Below are positions 53,807-61,253 of a stretch of 64,000 bases of DNA, in pieces. The notes beneath the pieces were generated by a model. The model was not told the DNA's origin. It saw only the letters and a program-made list of their open reading frames with translations, and made no database searches. Origin of the DNA: Lacinutrix venerupis (GTDB taxonomy: Bacteria; Bacteroidota; Bacteroidia; Flavobacteriales; Flavobacteriaceae); assembly GCF_003663945.1 (NCBI RefSeq), contig NZ_RCCH01000001.1, positions 496,001-560,000 on the forward strand. The letters run 5' to 3'. Made by a program: the position numbers and the translations under genes. The stretch's first letter is position 1. The number at the start of each line of letters is the position of its first letter.

Positions 53807-54772
53807 TTAAAACTCATCTACTAAACCATTGCAATTATTATCAATTCCATCAGCAATTTCTGGAGCTCCAAAATATACATTTGAATCATTATCATCACAA
53901 TCTGTTCTATTTGTTGAGCTTCCTGCAAAATTTACTGTTGTTCCTAAATCATTAGAATCTCCAAAACCATCACCATCAGCATCTTGATAATAATATACAA
54001 CATCTGTATTACCATCACAATTGTTATCCAAACCATCTGTAGTGTTTTCAGTAGCAAAAGGATGCATGCTTGCATCTCCATCATAACAATCTAAACTATT
54101 AAATACATATCCAGTTGGTATTGTCATTTGAGCTTCATAATTACAAGGTGCTGGACAACTAGCAATTAAAGGATTATTAATATCTCCATAGCCATCTCCA
54201 TCATTATCTGCATAAAATGTATAGTCTTTACTTGACGATGCGTCACAATCTTCGTCTACATTATTATCTGGTATTTCAGTTGCTCCTGGATTTATATAAG
54301 CATCATTATCGTCACAGTCTGTGTTATCTGTTACTACTCCATTAGTAGTATTGTTTGGATCTCCATAACCATCTCCATCATTATCTGCATATAGTGTAGG
54401 ACATGTAACATCTCCACTACAATCTGGATCTTCGCAATCTGTAAAACCATCTCCATCATTATCCACTCCATCATTGCAAATTTCTACGCAATTTTCATCA
54501 ACTTGTCCATCGCAATTATTATCAATTCCGTCTCCACAAATTTCATTTGCTCCTGGATATGTAATAGCATCTGTATCATCACAATCACCAGAAACTAAAA
54601 CATAACCAGCTGGTTGTACACAAGCGTTTTGTGTTACAGCTGGATTACCAAATCCATCTACATCTGCATCCTGATACCATGCTTGTTCTGTACAAGAAGC
54701 ATCATCATCGCTTCCACAAGCTACTACTAATACTAGTATAAATAGTATACTTAATTTTAAAATTGTTTTCAT
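53807..54772 (-). CDS. Surface lipoprotein with MopE-like calcium/metal-binding repeats
   Basis: A 321-residue lipoprotein: ACGSDDDAS, with lipid on Cys19 and an acidic stretch directly after it, as in the Bacteroidota lipoprotein export signal, so surface display is likely. Four MopE-type modules follow, each with a D-rich loop such as DADVDGFGNP, DNDGDGYGDP, DNDGDGYGDI or DADGDGFGDS and later DGIDNNCDGQVDE-like endings with CDD. One NDGVDNDGDGFTDCEDPDC unit looks like a thrombospondin type-3 repeat. These loops are typical calcium or other metal sites. Last lipoprotein gene before the sensor kinase (48-base gap). Confidence 0.88.
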   Translation of the reverse strand: MKTILKLSILFILVLVVACGSDDDASCTEQAWYQDADVDGFGNPAVTQNACVQPAGYVLVSGDCDDTDAITYPGANEICGDGIDNNCDGQVDENCVEICNDGVDNDGDGFTDCEDPDCSGDVTCPTLYADNDGDGYGDPNNTTNGVVTDNTDCDDNDAYINPGATEIPDNNVDEDCDASSSKDYTFYADNDGDGYGDINNPLIASCPAPCNYEAQMTIPTGYVFNSLDCYDGDASMHPFATENTTDGLDNNCDGNTDVVYYYQDADGDGFGDSNDLGTTVNFAGSSTNRTDCDDNDSNVYFGAPEIADGIDNNCNGLVDEF

Positions 54773-54784
54773 AATATATAGTTA

Positions 54785-55336
54785 TTAATAATTTTGATCT
54801 GCATCACGTTGCACTCTACATTCACCTGAAATAGTTCTGGTAGTCCCATTATCATCAAATGTTCCTGAAAAAGTAAACTCTAAATAATCACCTATATTTG
54901 AAGGGATTGCAGAAGTAACTGTTGCAACTATTGGATGTGTTGTAAAATCACCAGATAAAACAAATAAGTTTGAAGAGGTACTTTCAGCAAAATAGAATTT
55001 TTCAGTCGGAGAACTATCTAATGCTAATCCCCAATTATAAGTTGTTGCAGGCATAAAAACACCATTACTATCAAAAGAAAAACTTGCAGCAATCCTTCTT
55101 AAATCACCACTTGGTTGTTGTCCTGATGCATTTATTTCAAATCTATCTATAATCGTAGAAGTATCTGTTTCTAAATGACCTTCTACTTCATAATCAAATA
55201 TACGTTCTACACCATCTATAGTGTATTTATAATATTCGTTTGTATTACCTGTTGTAGTGGATCCATCGTCATCATTACTACATGCTACAATAAATACTAA
55301 CGTTAGTAGTAAGCTAATTTTTAATACTATTTTCAT
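54785..55336 (-). CDS. Surface lipoprotein of unknown function
   Basis: A 183-residue lipoprotein: VACSNDDDGS, lipid on Cys19 followed by an acidic run. The signal peptide is similar to that of the downstream MopE-like protein (LSLLLTLVFIVAC against LSILFILVLVVAC), which suggests the two genes share an ancestral 5' end. The mature part is beta-rich (YKYTIDGVERIFDYEV, FTFSGTFDDNGTTRTISGE), resembling the small secreted beta-sandwich proteins common in flavobacteria. No family can be named with confidence. It lies 12 bases ahead of the MopE gene and four behind the next one. Confidence 0.75.
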   Translation of the reverse strand: MKIVLKISLLLTLVFIVACSNDDDGSTTTGNTNEYYKYTIDGVERIFDYEVEGHLETDTSTIIDRFEINASGQQPSGDLRRIAASFSFDSNGVFMPATTYNWGLALDSSPTEKFYFAESTSSNLFVLSGDFTTHPIVATVTSAIPSNIGDYLEFTFSGTFDDNGTTRTISGECRVQRDADQNY

Positions 55337-55340
55337 GTTA

Positions 55341-55658
55341 TTATTTTTTGTTTTCGTTATAAAATTTTAATGCTTCAGAAAACTTAAAACTAAAAAAAGC
55401 GTCTTTACCTTCGTAATGGATTACTTTTACTCCATCTACTACATCATTTAAAAAAATGATTTCATGAAAGTCTTTTTCTTGAAGTTTTCTGCCATTTATT
55501 AAATAATATCTTACTATTTCTGTTTTCTCTGCTTTACTTAATGGCTTTGAAGTTTCGGTTTTAGTAGTTTTTTCTAATGCTTGAGGTTTCTTTTCATCTT
55601 TACAATTAAAAACTATTAAACCTAAACAAATCACTAAATACTTAACATATGTTTTCAT
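55341..55658 (-). CDS. Small lipoprotein of unknown function
   Basis: A 105-residue lipoprotein (LIVFNCKDEKKPQ; lipid on Cys19, then Lys-Asp-Glu). Unlike its neighbours it has KDE rather than an Asn/Asp run after the Cys, close to the K-(D/E)-rich form of the export signal. The rest is Lys/Thr/Glu-rich at first (TTKTETSKPLSKAEKTEI), then has a small alpha/beta part (VVDGVKVIHYEGKDAFFSFK). No known domain recognised. It lies four bases ahead of the previous entry in the same transcript. Confidence 0.7.
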   Translation of the reverse strand: MKTYVKYLVICLGLIVFNCKDEKKPQALEKTTKTETSKPLSKAEKTEIVRYYLINGRKLQEKDFHEIIFLNDVVDGVKVIHYEGKDAFFSFKFSEALKFYNENKK

Positions 55659-55669
55659 AGTTATCTTTT

Positions 55670-56116
55670 TTATAGAACCTCATCAATTATTACACAAAAC
55701 TCTACCTCTACACTTCCATTTACAACGTCTAATCTTACCTCATCACCTACTGCTGTTCCTGCACGTTGACAAGTTACTGTAACAGTTTGCTCTGTACCAT
55801 TATCAATAGTAATCAAACCAGTTCCTGTATCGTTTAAAGCAATGACGTTAGTAGTAAAAAACAGTGTTGTTGAACCTGTATACGAAACAATTTCTATTCC
55901 TGGTGCTCCATTAGGTCCATTACTTGCATTTGGAAAATATTGTGTATTTAATTCTGATTCTGGAATTAAAGTTTGATCGTTATTATTGCTATCTAAATAC
56001 GAAAAACCTTGATAGTTACATTGGGTTTCATTAGTTGCATCGTTATTTACATCGTCGTCATTATTACAAGATGTAAAAAGAACTAAAGCAACTATTATAT
56101 TTCTAAATACTTTCAT
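55670..56116 (-). CDS. Surface lipoprotein, paralogue of the first operon gene
   Basis: A 148-residue lipoprotein (LFTSCNNDDDVN; lipid on Cys17). The mature start CNYQGFSYLDSNNNDQTLIP resembles CNYQGMSYLDTSDNTQILIP of the gene at 56809-57231 so closely that the two are paralogues. Both continue with a polar beta-rich domain and a final VEFCVIIDEVL/IEYCVIIDVYH strand, and both have two Cys suited to one disulfide (CNYQG and the terminal FCVII/YCVII). Function unknown; no enzyme motif. It is one base from the preceding gene, so strongly coupled. Confidence 0.78.
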   Translation of the reverse strand: MKVFRNIIVALVLFTSCNNDDDVNNDATNETQCNYQGFSYLDSNNNDQTLIPESELNTQYFPNASNGPNGAPGIEIVSYTGSTTLFFTTNVIALNDTGTGLITIDNGTEQTVTVTCQRAGTAVGDEVRLDVVNGSVEVEFCVIIDEVL

Positions 56117-56117
56117 T

Positions 56118-56780
56118 TTAATCTAAAATTACTCCAAAGGTTCCTTCGTAATGTCCTGTAATGACTTCTCCATTTTGATTCATAAAAGTATAATCGACAT
56201 CAATTGTACTGGCAGAAGGATTATTAGCGTCTAAATCTATTGCATTAATTGTTATACTTGGACCTTGCGTACCTGGAGTATTAAAAACGCCTACGTTTTC
56301 GTCTCCTGTTCCATACTCAACACCATTAATAAAATAAGAAGGATTTAAACCATTTATTTGACCGTTTTCTATTATTACAGAGTCGTTTATACTAGAAACC
56401 ACATAAGTATTTCCAGCAGAAGGACCTGCATTTGCTAAACTTGGATTATCTACAACTTCTACATTTAAAAACACCCAGTTAGTAGTATTTAAAGAGAATA
56501 AAAAATCATCATTTAAACCATTTACATTTGCTGGATCATTATCAAACATACGTCCATTAGAGAAGAAAAAACTATAGTTATCTGGATAACCATCACCACC
56601 AATATTAGGATCGTCATCATCTTCATCTATTTCAAAATAAGCATTTGGTGTATCGTAAAATACATTGTTATGCGTAAATCCATCTGTTGGAGTTACTGGG
56701 TCTGTTTGTGCATCATCGTTACTATCACAACTAAAAACTGTAATAATTAAAAGAAATAAATATGCTTTTGTTGTTTTCAT
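56118..56780 (-). CDS. Surface lipoprotein of unknown function
   Basis: A 220-residue lipoprotein (TVFSCDSNDDAQ; lipid on Cys18, acidic stretch after it). Mature part beta-rich with many Asn, Asp and Gly, including an acidic loop EIDEDDDDPNIGGDGYPD that could bind calcium. It ends IDVDYTFMNQNGEVITGHYE, like lipocalin- or transthyretin-type secreted sandwiches. Not recognised. Second gene of the operon: 28 bases after the first and one base before the next. Confidence 0.75.
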   Translation of the reverse strand: MKTTKAYLFLLIITVFSCDSNDDAQTDPVTPTDGFTHNNVFYDTPNAYFEIDEDDDDPNIGGDGYPDNYSFFFSNGRMFDNDPANVNGLNDDFLFSLNTTNWVFLNVEVVDNPSLANAGPSAGNTYVVSSINDSVIIENGQINGLNPSYFINGVEYGTGDENVGVFNTPGTQGPSITINAIDLDANNPSASTIDVDYTFMNQNGEVITGHYEGTFGVILD

Positions 56781-56808
56781 AGTGCTTTACATTTTTTTAA
56801 TTATTTTA

Positions 56809-57231
56809 TTAGTGATATACATCTATAATAACGCAATACTCTATTTCAAAACCACTGTGAGATACATCGCATCTAATTTCACCTCCAAGTACATTATCAT
56901 CTCTCTGTACAGTAATAGTAACTGGATATTGTGTACCATTATAAATAAATTCGTAAGTATTGGTTCCTGGAGAATATACTAATGTTAAAAAATCTCCTCC
57001 TTGTGTATTTCCATAAATCTCCCATTCTGGTCCATTAGAAGAGCTCGCAAAATAATCGGTAGTTAAATCGGCTTCAGGAATCAAAATTTGTGTATTATCT
57101 GATGTATCTAGGTAAGACATACCTTGATAATTGCATACATCTACATTTGGAGCATCATCATCATCATTATTGCAATTGAATAATGTTAAAACTACTAATA
57201 CGACTAATGCTTGTTTAAATAAGGTTTTCAT
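56809..57231 (-). CDS. Surface lipoprotein, first gene of the lipoprotein/LytTR operon
   Basis: A 140-residue lipoprotein (LTLFNCNNDDDDAP; lipid on Cys20, followed by four Asp in a run). Paralogue of the gene at 55670-56116 (shared CNYQGxSYLD start, final YCVIID strand). Beta-rich, with two Cys that may form a disulfide. No family recognised. It opens the likely eight-gene transcript that runs to the response regulator at 50155; a TATTTTTG -7 box lies about 100 bases upstream. Confidence 0.78.
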   Translation of the reverse strand: MKTLFKQALVVLVVLTLFNCNNDDDDAPNVDVCNYQGMSYLDTSDNTQILIPEADLTTDYFASSSNGPEWEIYGNTQGGDFLTLVYSPGTNTYEFIYNGTQYPVTITVQRDDNVLGGEIRCDVSHSGFEIEYCVIIDVYH

Positions 57232-57330
57232 TTTTAAAAATTTTGAGGTTAAATTATGGTCTAATAATAAATCGCCAAGAATAACTTTACATTAATCTTG
57301 ACGATTTATGTTAAAAGATTAATAGCAATC

Positions 57331-57338
57331 CAAAAATA
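57331..57338 (-). promoter_or_regulatory. -7 box upstream of the lipoprotein/LytTR operon
   Basis: On the minus strand TATTTTTG, a full TAnnTTTG match, 100 bases ahead of the first lipoprotein start codon. No TTG at 17-23 bases further upstream, so it may need an activator such as the operon's own LytTR regulator. That is inference. Confidence 0.4.
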
Positions 57339-57480
57339 GTAATGTGTTTGTGAGTAAAAAGCTAACATTTTATAAACCTACATTTACATTATATAAAAAA
57401 CACGTTTCATTCAATTATCGGTTTTCTTGTACAATAATTTAAAACACATTAAGTTTGCTTAATAACTTAATAACACTTTA

Positions 57481-57999
57481 ATGGAAGATCAATTATTAAA
57501 CCTTGTAATGTATGCTGTACCTTCACTAATTGTAGGTTCAGTAGCATTTTTATTTTTTAGAGAACATATTCAAAATGAAGATGATAGGCGTAAATTTATT
57601 ATCCATAAACAGTTACAAAAAGAATCGCTACCTCAACGTTTACAGGCTTACGAAAGGCTTTCTCTTTTTTTAGAACGTATTAATCCAAACCGATTGATTT
57701 TAAGAATAAATCCTGGGGCTTCAAATAAAAACGATTATGAAATGTTATTAATAAATAATATTGAACAGGAGTTTAACCATAATTTAGCCCAACAAATATA
57801 TGTTAGCGATAATTGTTGGAGTGTTATAAATGCTTCAAAAAGCGCTACTGTTCAACTTATTAGAAAAATAAGCATGAGTGATAAAATTGACTCGGCCGAA
57901 AAGCTTAGAGAGGCAATTATTACTGAAATGATGGATAAAGCTGCACCTAGTAACGCCGGACTTTCTTACATTAAAAAAGAAGTTAGTGAGCTATGGTAA
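57481..57999 (+). CDS. Membrane-anchored conserved flavobacterial protein (DUF7935-like)
   Basis: A 172-residue protein with one N-terminal membrane helix (about 8-26, VMYAVPSLIVGSVAFLFF) and a cytoplasmic, mostly helical domain (RLQAYERLSLFLERINPNRLI, LRINPG, HNLAQQIYVSDNCWSVINAS). Such proteins are conserved in Bacteroidota without known role, and the layout resembles that of DUF7935, which I give only as a likely label. It is divergent from the lipoprotein operon and stands alone, ended by a strong terminator. Confidence 0.78.
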   Translation: MEDQLLNLVMYAVPSLIVGSVAFLFFREHIQNEDDRRKFIIHKQLQKESLPQRLQAYERLSLFLERINPNRLILRINPGASNKNDYEMLLINNIEQEFNHNLAQQIYVSDNCWSVINASKSATVQLIRKISMSDKIDSAEKLREAIITEMMDKAAPSNAGLSYIKKEVSELW

Positions 58000-58012
58000 G
58001 CCATAATACTTT

Positions 58013-58055
58013 ATAATAAAAAAGCGATATCGAAATTAGATATCGCTTTTTTTTA
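58013..58055. terminator. Bidirectional intrinsic terminator
   Basis: aaaaaagcgatatc/gatatcgctttttt forms a 14-pair stem with a seven-base loop between convergent genes. Confidence 0.92.
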
Positions 58056-58060
58056 TTCTT

Positions 58061-58996
58061 TTATTTTTCTTTTTTTATTGGTTTTATTGGTACTGTAGAA
58101 CTATTTGGATTATTATCACCATGTTTTTCTTGAGCGTAAAGAAAACCTTCCATCCACCATTTTTCCATAAGGCTTTTATTAAAAATTAAAGAGTTCTCTG
58201 TTAATTTTGTTGGTGTATAATATAAGTTAAGTGTCACATTTTTATGCAATGCTGCCAATTTTCCAATTGTTATATCTCCACGTTCTACTTGATCTAATAA
58301 ATGACCAAAAAGATTAATCATTAATGAAAACGGATTTTTACCTAATACTTTATTGTATTCAAGGTTTTCGCTTTCAAGAATAATAGCATCAATTTCGGTT
58401 GCGCCTCTATTAATGGCTTCTCTAATTGGCACAACACAACCCAAACCGCCATCGGCATACTCAAAACCATTTTTCTTTACTAAAGACATAAATGGTATAT
58501 AGTTACAAGAAATCCAAATCCAATCGCAAAATTCTTCATATTCAAAATCGTTAATAGATTTGTATTCGGTGCAGTTTTTAGAGAGGTTTGCTACCGTAAC
58601 AACGACATCTTCTTTAGTTTCTCTAATTTGATTAAACTCTGCTTCGGTAAAGTTTTTTTTAATGTTTCGTCTTAGTGCTTTACTTTCTCCAAATGTTCTT
58701 CGTTTTTTAATAAACTGAAGCATGGTATTAAAATAATTTATAGAAACATACTCTCTCCCTTTTTTCTTTTTTACAACAAATGGATTAACACTAAAAATAG
58801 AATATTGGTTTACGTGTGTAAAAATATCGTAAAGTTTTCCAAGATTTTCTGTGGCTAAATAAGGGATAAGTAAACTTCCTGTAGAGGTCCCTAAAAACAT
58901 ATCGTACTCTTTCCCTTCTTGCTCTATAAGATATTGAGCGACACCACCTGCAAATGCGCCTTTACTTCCGCCTCCAGAAATTACTAATGCTTTCAA
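58061..58996 (-). CDS. Patatin-like phospholipase
   Basis: Acyl hydrolase of 311 residues with a Ser-Asp dyad. The oxyanion loop GGGSKGAFAGG sits at residues 8-18, with Lys in place of the usual Arg. The nucleophile is Ser38 in LGTSTGSL (GxSxG), and the catalytic Asp is in YADGGLG at about 182. The C-terminal tail is basic. No signal peptide, so it is cytoplasmic or peripheral. It probably cleaves phospholipid acyl chains; the substrate is unproven. The start is TTG at 58996; no upstream ATG in frame. Confidence 0.88.
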   Translation of the reverse strand: MKALVISGGGSKGAFAGGVAQYLIEQEGKEYDMFLGTSTGSLLIPYLATENLGKLYDIFTHVNQYSIFSVNPFVVKKKKGREYVSINYFNTMLQFIKKRRTFGESKALRRNIKKNFTEAEFNQIRETKEDVVVTVANLSKNCTEYKSINDFEYEEFCDWIWISCNYIPFMSLVKKNGFEYADGGLGCVVPIREAINRGATEIDAIILESENLEYNKVLGKNPFSLMINLFGHLLDQVERGDITIGKLAALHKNVTLNLYYTPTKLTENSLIFNKSLMEKWWMEGFLYAQEKHGDNNPNSSTVPIKPIKKEK

Positions 58997-59042
58997 TATT
59001 AGTTGTTGAGTTAGTTATTGTTTAATTGCAAAATTAGAATAA

Positions 59043-61094
59043 TTACTTTTCTTTTAATTGCTCCTGCAAATTAACAATTATCTCCTTATAATTTTCATCT
59101 TCACTTAATGATTTCAATAAATCTCTAGCAAAACTTTTAAAACGCCAGTTATGGTGTGATGTTGCATCTATTAAATTTAGCAAAGAATCTACATTAAATA
59201 TTTGAAGCTTATTTATATAGTTAAACGCATTTTCTCGTGTTTGAAATCCATATTTTGGTGAAGTATAACTCGTTAATTCATTAATATAAATTGTATTTAA
59301 TCTTGGATTATACTCTTTTGTTATTAAAGCAAGAGCTAACCAAAGGCATCTAACATTTTTATTATTAAAACCAATAACATCTTTTGTTGCCTCTAAATAT
59401 TTTGCTCTCTCATAAGGATATTTAGACCATAAATTTGATAATGCAATTTCTTTTGTTACATAAGAAGCATCCAATAAAAGCGTTTCACTTTCTTCTTTAA
59501 AACCATCTGGTATAGCCTTAGCTAACAATTGTCTTACTTCAATTTCATTAGAGCTGAAAGCTTCCTCTATTAAATCTCCATATGTAGGATAGTCCGGTTT
59601 CTTTAAAGCTTCTTCCAAAACAGCAAGCCGCTCTATATAATAACCTTTAGGAAGCTCATTTACCAAACTTGAAGGCACAAAACCATCCTTGTTTTTCCTA
59701 TAACTTAAATAAGGTGTGTGTTCAATGGTTTCTAAAAATGCTATACTTTCATTCTTTTTTAAAGACATTCTCATTTTAGCAATTGGCAAATCTTTAGATA
59801 ACAACCATTCCTTTTTAAAACCTTCTAAATTCTGTCCAGAAACTTTTTCAACTTCAGTTAAAAAATCTTGAGTATTTACATTTTTAAAAGCATATTTATT
59901 TAAATAGTTTTTTACAGCGGTTTTAAAGGCTTTTTCTCCTACTTTTTCATTTAGCATATGTAAAGCCCACGCGCCTTTTTTATAAAAGGTTACACTGCTT
60001 GCTTTTGCGTCTAACAACGGTGTTGCTTCATCTGCTAATTGCTGGTTTATTAATTCTTTTGCGTAACCATAAAGTGTATTGTAGTAATAATCATCGCCAA
60101 AAATATCGCGCTCTGCTAGTAATGCATAATAGGTTGCAAAACCTTCTTGAAGCCAGTGGTGTTTTCCTTCTGTGGCTGTAATATAATCGCCAAACCATTG
60201 GTGTGCAAGCTCGTGAGCATTTACATTTACGTAGTTTTTATCTACAAATGAAGTTTCATCAATCATGAAATCGTCACTAAAAATAGTTAGACTCGTGTTT
60301 TCCATACCGGAATATAAAAAGTCTTTTACTGGCACTTGTTTATAGTTTTGCCAAGGATAAGTTAGGCCTATTTCTTGTTCAAGAAAATCGAACATTTGTT
60401 TTGTATAACGGTATGTTGGCTCTACTTTAGCCGAATCTTCAGGATAATAATACAGCTCTATTGGCACGCCACTTTTAGAGGTTATTTCTTTTTTATGGTA
60501 TTTGCCAATCGCTAACGCTACAAGGTAACTTGGCATTGGTTTTTGCATATCGTAATGCCACGTTGTTGCGCTTTCTCCAACCGCTTTATTTATTAGCATT
60601 CCGTTTGCTACAACTTCATAACCATTATTATAATTTATAGACAAATCAAACTCCATTTTATCGTTTGTATCGTCTAAACTTGGCAACCAATTACTTGTGT
60701 ATTTGCCTTGACCTTGTGTCCAGATTTGATTGTCCTCTCCTCTATTTACAAAGTAAAGTGCTTTTTTAGGTTTTGTAGAATATTCAAATTCAATTGTATA
60801 ATTCGCGCCTTTTTTAAACTCCGATTTAAACCAAATTTTCTTTAAATTGTTAATAAATGTAATGTCTTTTCCATTTAATTTCACTGCATTAAACTTCATA
60901 TTTATAGCATCTAAATAAATAGAATCTACATTTTGTAGTACTACTAATGAATACTTTACATTACCACGAACCAAACTAGAGTCTGGTTCTAATTGCAATT
61001 GCGCATGAACAGTCTTGAAATCTACAATTTCTGTTTGTTGCGCTTTCGCGGAAAAAAATACAAACGCGATTATTAGATATAGAAACTGTTTCAT
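59043..61094 (-). CDS. M1-family aminopeptidase, secreted
   Basis: Zinc aminopeptidase of 683 residues with a signal peptide (LIIAFVFFSAKAQ). The N-terminal saddle domain (about 25-220) is followed by the catalytic domain with the substrate-anchoring GMENTSLT, zinc site HELAHQWFGDY (His/His) and Glu in HWLQEGFATYYALL, and a Tyr further on. The C-terminal helical region (about 450-683) completes the M1 fold. It releases N-terminal amino acids from peptides in the periplasm or outside. A 23-codon upstream extension was rejected because the ATG at 61094 gives the signal peptide. Not an operon with its neighbours, but convergent/divergent. Confidence 0.93.
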   Translation of the reverse strand: MKQFLYLIIAFVFFSAKAQQTEIVDFKTVHAQLQLEPDSSLVRGNVKYSLVVLQNVDSIYLDAINMKFNAVKLNGKDITFINNLKKIWFKSEFKKGANYTIEFEYSTKPKKALYFVNRGEDNQIWTQGQGKYTSNWLPSLDDTNDKMEFDLSINYNNGYEVVANGMLINKAVGESATTWHYDMQKPMPSYLVALAIGKYHKKEITSKSGVPIELYYYPEDSAKVEPTYRYTKQMFDFLEQEIGLTYPWQNYKQVPVKDFLYSGMENTSLTIFSDDFMIDETSFVDKNYVNVNAHELAHQWFGDYITATEGKHHWLQEGFATYYALLAERDIFGDDYYYNTLYGYAKELINQQLADEATPLLDAKASSVTFYKKGAWALHMLNEKVGEKAFKTAVKNYLNKYAFKNVNTQDFLTEVEKVSGQNLEGFKKEWLLSKDLPIAKMRMSLKKNESIAFLETIEHTPYLSYRKNKDGFVPSSLVNELPKGYYIERLAVLEEALKKPDYPTYGDLIEEAFSSNEIEVRQLLAKAIPDGFKEESETLLLDASYVTKEIALSNLWSKYPYERAKYLEATKDVIGFNNKNVRCLWLALALITKEYNPRLNTIYINELTSYTSPKYGFQTRENAFNYINKLQIFNVDSLLNLIDATSHHNWRFKSFARDLLKSLSEDENYKEIIVNLQEQLKEK

Positions 61095-61253
61095 AGATAG
61101 TATTTTATAAGGATGCGACCAAAATACAATTTTTACTATTTCTACATAAATTGCAAAACACAATAAAAACTTAAATTTTTACAAAATTGGCATAAATACG
61201 ACTTCTAAATAATACTTTCACTTTAAATAGAAATACCTTAATTTCGTTTTCTA

